From assembly GCA_009840005.1 (NCBI GenBank), contig VXOR01000044.1, positions 1 to 59,473 of the forward strand: DNA of 59,473 bases, in the 5' to 3' direction. The stretch comes from Gemmatimonadota bacterium. GTDB taxonomy: Bacteria; Latescibacterota; UBA2968; UBA8231. Shown piece after piece: positions 55,069 to 59,473 of the stretch (its first letter is position 1; every line of letters starts with the position of its first letter). The notes under the pieces are model-generated. The model was not told where the DNA came from, did not search any database, and was given only the letters and a program-made list of their open reading frames with translations. The position numbers were made by a program, and so were the translations under genes.

Positions 55069-58000
55069 AAAATCCGAACACAGAAATAGCAATCCGTTCA
55101 GCCCTGCAAGACTTCGCCGCCTCGGTGACCGCGAAGATGACGCAAGTTGTTCTTGGCGCACCCGAAGACCAACTGCGCGGCCCCTTCGAGACTTTTATGG
55201 ACGAGGTGGGCCATGCTTTCGGCTGGAATGTCGTCTGTACCGGCGAGACTCCCCTACCCGACCGTCTCGGTCGCCCGGATTACGCCGTTCATCTTAATCA
55301 GCTACTCGCAGGCTACGTCGAACTCAAGGCTCCCGGCGTCGGCGCAACAGCCACCCGTTTCAGGGGCCATAACCGCGATCAGTTCAAGCGGTTCTCGGCT
55401 ATTCCCAATATTCTTTATACCGACGGCAACGAGTGGGTGCTTTACCGAGATGGCAAACAAGTGCGAAGTTGCCGTCTCTCCGGCGATGTCGCCAGCGACG
55501 GGAGAGAGGCCGCCGTGCCTCAAGACGCTGACTCCATCGAAGACCTATTGCGCGATTTCCTCTCGTGGAATCCTAGCATCCCTGTCAACCGCAATGGCAA
55601 AATTGATCTCAATCGCTTTGCCGCGCTGCTGGCACCGCTGTGCCGCATGTTGCGCGATGACGTGATAGACGCGCTCAAAGACCCGGAATCGCCCCTCGTT
55701 CAGCTTGCACAGGACTGGCGGCAACTCCTCTTCCCAGATGCCTCAGACGGGCAATTCGCCGACGCGTACGCCCAGACTGTAACCTTTGCCTTGCTGTTAG
55801 GCCGTAGCGAAGGAGCTGATCCGCTTACCCTCGATAGCGCCGAGGCCTCCCTCGCCGTACAGCACAACCTGCTGTCGAGGGCGCTGCAAGTACTGACGGA
55901 TTCCGACGCCCGTGCCGATATAGTCGCTTCCCTCGATTTGCTCCTGCGCGTAATCGCGGTCGTACCGTCAGCCTCCCTCATTGGTCCCGAGGATCCCTGG
56001 CTCTACTTCTACGAAGATTTTCTCGCCGCCTACGATCCCGGCCTGCGCGAGAAAGCCGGGGCTTACTACACCCCGGTGGAGGTCGTCCGCGCCCAAGTGC
56101 GCCTGATTGACGACTTGCTCGTCAACCGTCTTGGCAAGCCGCTGGGTTTCGCCGACCCCGGCGTCGTTACGCTCGACCCCGCTGTGGGAACGGGCACCTA
56201 TTTGCTCGGCGTCATTGAACACGCGCTTGGCCGGATCAAAAAGGAACAGGGCAAGGGTGCTATTCCCGGTCAAGCCACCACACTAGCTAAAAACCTGTAC
56301 GGCTTTGAACTGCTGGTCGGCCCTTATGCGGTGAGCGAACTACGTGTCAGCCGTGCGTTACGTGATAACGAAGCAACGCTGGCCGCCGAAGGTACGCATA
56401 TCTATCTGACCGACACCCTCGAAAGTCCCCATGCTGAGCCTCCGCGGATGCCGTTCATTCTGCGGCCCATTGCCGAGCAACACAGAAGGGCACTCAAAGT
56501 CAAAAGCGAGGTTCCAGTCATCGTCTGCCTAGGCAACCCACCCTATGACCGACACGATGCAGTGGATACAGAAAGCGAGACTAATCTTTCTCAGTATGGC
56601 GGATGGATTCGATTCGGCGACCCTTTGCCTAGCAATGTAGTTACGGATAAAAGGGGCAGAGATAGAGAGCTCAAAACTGCTGAGGCTAGGCTTGAAAGAA
56701 GACAACGACTCGCCATTCTAAAGGATTTCCTCGACCCCGCCCTCGCTGCCGGCCATGGCGGCCACGTCAAGAATCTCTACAACCTTTACGTCTATTTCTG
56801 GCGCTGGGCGCTGTGGAAGGTCTTTGAGCAAAGCACCGCCGAAGGCCCCGGCATCGTCAGCTTCATCAGTGCGTCGAGCTATCTCGATGGCGACGCTTTC
56901 TCGGGGATGCGCGAACATATCCGTCGGCAGTGCGACGAGGTTTGGATCCTCGACCTCGGCGGCGAGGGACGCGGCACGCGCCAAGATAGCAATGTCTTTG
57001 CGATTCAGACGCCAGTGGCTATTGCCGTGGCGTTTCGTGCGGGGGAGGCGGAGACAGATAAGCCCGCGAAAATCCGCTATGCCCGGGTCGAGGGAACGAG
57101 CGCAGAGAAGCTCGCCACGCTTGACGCTATCGACGGCTTTGCGAAAGTGAAATGGCAGGATTGCCCGGACGATTGGCAGGCTCCGTTTCGCCCAGCAGGT
57201 AAAGGAGATTACTTCGCTTGGCCGTTGCTCACCGATCTCATGCCGTGGCAGCACTCGGGAACGCAATTAAAGCGGACATGGCCGATTGCACCGGATGCGG
57301 AAACGCTGGAACGGCGCTGGCGCGGATTGTTAAGTGCCGAGGATCGCGCCGAGGCGTTCCGCGAGACAGGTGATCGTACTGTCAATGGGACGTATCGCAT
57401 CGCCCTAACAGATCGGAGCGACTCGACGCCGATTTCCAAACTACCGAATAACACTTCCCTTCCCGAAGTCCGAAGATACGCGTATCGCTCTTTTGACCGC
57501 CATTACATCATCGCGGACAGTCGCTTGATGTCCCGCCCGCGTCCTGATCTATGGCGCGTCTACGGAGAGCGGCAGGTATATTTGACGAGCTTGTTCTCTC
57601 AAGCTTTGGGAGTAGGGCCTGCACTAACTTCCTCCGCACATCTTCCTGATCTTGACCATTTTCGGGGATCTTATGGTGCTAAAGCGATTATCCCCCTCTA
57701 CCGTACCGCCGACGCCTCACAGGCGAACATTACCCCCGACCTGCTCAAACTTCTCGGTACGGAGTACAAGCGTAAGGTCACACCTGAAAATTTCCTCGCC
57801 TACCTCTACGGAGTGCTGGCGCAACCAGCCTTCACTACGCGATTTGAGAAAGAGTTGGGAACACGCCAACTGTGCGTACCCATCACAAAGGATGTGGCAC
57901 TGTTTGAGAAGGTTCGTGAGACAGGGGTGCGGCTGCTATGGCTCCATACCTACGGCGAGCGTTTCGTCCCTACGCAACAGACACCCGGCCGTGTTCCGCT

Positions 58001-58445
58001 CGGTGCGGCCAAATGTGTCGAGGCCATCCCCGGCCATGCCGAGGAACTCATTTATAACGACTCCACCCAGACGCTTCGTATCAGCGGAGGCGTCTTCGCA
58101 CCCGTCGCCCCCGAAGTGTACGAGTTTGAAGTCTCCGGCCTCAAGGTCGTACAGTCTTGGCTCAAGTACCGCATGAAGAAAGGGGCCGGCAAGAAATCCT
58201 CACCCCTCGACAACATCCGTCCTGTAGGCTGGACCAGCCAGTTCACCACGGAGCTACTCGAACTGCTCTGGGTTCTGGAAGAAACGGTAAAGTGCTATCC
58301 CGAACAGAAGAAGCTGCTCAAAGCCGTCATCGAGAGCGACTGCTTCCAAGCCAACGAAATGCCGCCCGTCCCAGCCGAAATGCGTAAGCCGCCGAAGGCA
58401 CAGACAGTCAAGGGTGGACTATTTGATACGGAGGATGACGGTTAA
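55065..58445 (+). CDS. Type IIG/ISP-like restriction-modification enzyme (fused nuclease-methylase)
   Basis: An 1126-residue protein. N-terminal nuclease: PDY at 71-73 and ELK at 86-88 (GRPDYAVHLNQLLAGYVELK), a PD-(D/E)xK site. Methylase motif I LDPAVGTGTYL (369-380, after GAYYTPVEVV) and catalytic NPPY (491-494, CLGNPPYDRH) of N6-adenine methylases. The C-terminal half (about 600-1100) would recognise DNA. One protein thus cuts and methylates, as in type IIG, or it is a type ISP-like translocating enzyme. It is coupled to Phd-VapC upstream and followed 32 bp later by an FRG-TPR gene. Confidence 0.85.
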   Translation: MKNPNTEIAIRSALQDFAASVTAKMTQVVLGAPEDQLRGPFETFMDEVGHAFGWNVVCTGETPLPDRLGRPDYAVHLNQLLAGYVELKAPGVGATATRFRGHNRDQFKRFSAIPNILYTDGNEWVLYRDGKQVRSCRLSGDVASDGREAAVPQDADSIEDLLRDFLSWNPSIPVNRNGKIDLNRFAALLAPLCRMLRDDVIDALKDPESPLVQLAQDWRQLLFPDASDGQFADAYAQTVTFALLLGRSEGADPLTLDSAEASLAVQHNLLSRALQVLTDSDARADIVASLDLLLRVIAVVPSASLIGPEDPWLYFYEDFLAAYDPGLREKAGAYYTPVEVVRAQVRLIDDLLVNRLGKPLGFADPGVVTLDPAVGTGTYLLGVIEHALGRIKKEQGKGAIPGQATTLAKNLYGFELLVGPYAVSELRVSRALRDNEATLAAEGTHIYLTDTLESPHAEPPRMPFILRPIAEQHRRALKVKSEVPVIVCLGNPPYDRHDAVDTESETNLSQYGGWIRFGDPLPSNVVTDKRGRDRELKTAEARLERRQRLAILKDFLDPALAAGHGGHVKNLYNLYVYFWRWALWKVFEQSTAEGPGIVSFISASSYLDGDAFSGMREHIRRQCDEVWILDLGGEGRGTRQDSNVFAIQTPVAIAVAFRAGEAETDKPAKIRYARVEGTSAEKLATLDAIDGFAKVKWQDCPDDWQAPFRPAGKGDYFAWPLLTDLMPWQHSGTQLKRTWPIAPDAETLERRWRGLLSAEDRAEAFRETGDRTVNGTYRIALTDRSDSTPISKLPNNTSLPEVRRYAYRSFDRHYIIADSRLMSRPRPDLWRVYGERQVYLTSLFSQALGVGPALTSSAHLPDLDHFRGSYGAKAIIPLYRTADASQANITPDLLKLLGTEYKRKVTPENFLAYLYGVLAQPAFTTRFEKELGTRQLCVPITKDVALFEKVRETGVRLLWLHTYGERFVPTQQTPGRVPLGAAKCVEAIPGHAEELIYNDSTQTLRISGGVFAPVAPEVYEFEVSGLKVVQSWLKYRMKKGAGKKSSPLDNIRPVGWTSQFTTELLELLWVLEETVKCYPEQKKLLKAVIESDCFQANEMPPVPAEMRKPPKAQTVKGGLFDTEDDG

Positions 58446-58477
58446 TACGCCGTTGAAACGTAACGAGACAATCAAAA

Positions 58478-59473
58478 ATGAGCAAAAATCGGCGAGTTAA
58501 AGACATTGTAGAATATCTGAAGGAAGTCTCAGATATAAAAGCTAAATGGCCCAACTCTACTTTGGCCTTTCGAGGCCAAAAAAACGAGGAGTGGCTTTCG
58601 GAGTCCTCAGCGGAGCGCCGTCTGAAGGTGAGTCTCCCAAGCCAAAAAGAAATAACTGATTCGTTATTCCTTGAGTATAATGAAGACCTCATAGAAAAAT
58701 GCAGGCGGAAGAATTACGACAAGCGGGAGCAAAAGCAATTAGACGATCTAGAGCTACTCGCCGATCTCCAGCATAACGGGGCTGCAACCTGCCTCACTGA
58801 CTTCACGCGCAATGCTCTCGTCGCCCTGTGGTTTGCCTGTCAAAAATCAGATGATGCGGATGGAAAAGTGTTTGTCGTCAACATAGCTGATCAGAGAACC
58901 TTTTGGGAAATAACGCACACGGATATAAAGGACAATTCAATAAGCAAAATCCTCAAATTCAAAATCAAAACCCGTGAACCCGATTATCCGATATCGGGAA
59001 TTTTAGTAGCATCCCCAAAATTCTGGTACTGGATACCGGCACACTTGAACGAGCGCATACCAGCACAGCACTCTCTATTTCTCTTCGGCCTTCCTTCCTC
59101 AGGAGAACTAGGCGCGGAAGAGATAATCATTGAATCAGCAAGCAAGGAACAGATACTAAAAGAACTAGAAGCACTACACGATATCTGTGAAGAATCCCTC
59201 TTCCCGGATTTTGTCGGATTTTCCAACATCCAGCGTGCTGATGCTCTCTATCTTACCCTTGATGCTGAGGAATATTTCTACAGTGGGGTCAAGGCACAAC
59301 AGCGGGGGCAGTATTCGGAGTCCATCCAAGATTTGACCAAGGCGATTGAACTAAAAGAAGATTACGCCGAAGCCTATTACGCTCGCGGCCTTGCTTATGA
59401 TCGCAAAGGCGAGTATGACCAAGCTATACAAGATTTGACCAGAGCGATTGAACTAAAGGAAGACTACGCCGAA
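58478..59473 (+). CDS. FRG-domain protein with C-terminal TPR repeats (3' end beyond window)
   Basis: Open from ATG 58478 to the window end, 332 codons with no stop. An FRG domain is near the start: LAFRGQKNEEWLSESSAERR, then LADLQHNGAATCLTDFTRNA and LVALWFACQ, the family signature of FRGQ...H.G..T.L.D.T.N.L.AL.FA. At the end of the window TPR repeats begin (YSESIQDLTKAIELKEDYAE, repeated almost exactly as YDQAIQDLTRAIELKEDYAE). FRG proteins often accompany defence systems. It is AT-richer than its neighbours. Function not known. Confidence 0.8.
   Translation, partial: MSKNRRVKDIVEYLKEVSDIKAKWPNSTLAFRGQKNEEWLSESSAERRLKVSLPSQKEITDSLFLEYNEDLIEKCRRKNYDKREQKQLDDLELLADLQHNGAATCLTDFTRNALVALWFACQKSDDADGKVFVVNIADQRTFWEITHTDIKDNSISKILKFKIKTREPDYPISGILVASPKFWYWIPAHLNERIPAQHSLFLFGLPSSGELGAEEIIIESASKEQILKELEALHDICEESLFPDFVGFSNIQRADALYLTLDAEEYFYSGVKAQQRGQYSESIQDLTKAIELKEDYAEAYYARGLAYDRKGEYDQAIQDLTRAIELKEDYAE

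Overview
The window is a chromosomal segment of a moderately GC-rich, diderm, uncultured-type bacterium. It has many signal peptides, lipoboxes and outer-membrane barrels. Large secreted proteins end in FlgD-like/CHU_C-like tails. There is also a set of PhyH, sulfatase, enolase-superfamily, DUF1028 and Gfo/Idh/MocA genes. This mix is typical of environmental lineages near the FCB group (Latescibacteria/WS3- or Poribacteria-like). That placement is inference from gene content only.

Layout. 1-9.3 kb: a truncated pRiA4b ORF-3-like gene, tRNA-Val(UAC), then a leftward row of cell-surface genes (TPR lipoprotein, large barrel, two discoidin/FlgD-tail proteins). 9.5-16.4 kb: a PcfJ-like gene with a decayed 3' copy, a repeat-built coiled-coil membrane protein, a TolB-like propeller, a third discoidin/FlgD-tail protein with its lipoprotein partner, and a CBM9-like secreted protein. 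16.6-21.2 kb: a rightward row of peptide-binding lipoprotein, PpiC-type foldase and enolase-superfamily enzyme. 21.3-23.9 kb: valS behind a Val-rich leader peptide and attenuator. 24-35.3 kb: catabolic and scavenging genes (GH43-like, DUF1028, tandem PhyH, TIM-barrel-like unknown, VWA/YfbK-like, sulfatase, two Gfo/Idh/MocA). 35.3-39.3 kb: a Tyr-rich leader peptide, a 2.5 kb group II intron with an intact maturase, an attenuator terminator and tyrS. 39.3-43.9 kb: guaA, a PIN-domain pair, a Cache-like protein and an APC permease. 44-46.4 kb: a barrel/lipoprotein/barrel cassette carrying a MITE. 46.4-50.6 kb: nadB and an M6 metalloprotease. 50.6-59.5 kb: a defence island (D12 methylase plus putative restriction enzyme, Phd-VapC, a type IIG-like restriction-modification gene, and an FRG-TPR gene cut by the window end), interrupted by one barrel gene.

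Main discoveries. (1) Both aminoacyl-tRNA synthetase genes carry ribosome-mediated attenuators: a short leader peptide rich in the cognate amino acid (nine Val, five as GTA, for valS; a TAT TAT TAT run for tyrS), followed by RNA segments that can pair as 1:2, 2:3 or 3:4, where 3:4 is a U-tract terminator. (2) In tyrS a group II intron lies between segment 1 (in the leader peptide) and segment 2, so regulation by stalling is predicted to be uncoupled. (3) A 156-bp MITE with 17-bp terminal inverted repeats and a perfect 9-bp target duplication sits in frame inside a lipoprotein signal peptide; removing it and one duplicate restores a canonical lipoprotein signal, and the present sequence re-creates a second one. 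(4) Three secreted proteins share a C-terminal [ST]WGx[IL]K motif that may be a sorting tag.

All calls come from reading the sequence. No database search, folding program or alignment tool was available.
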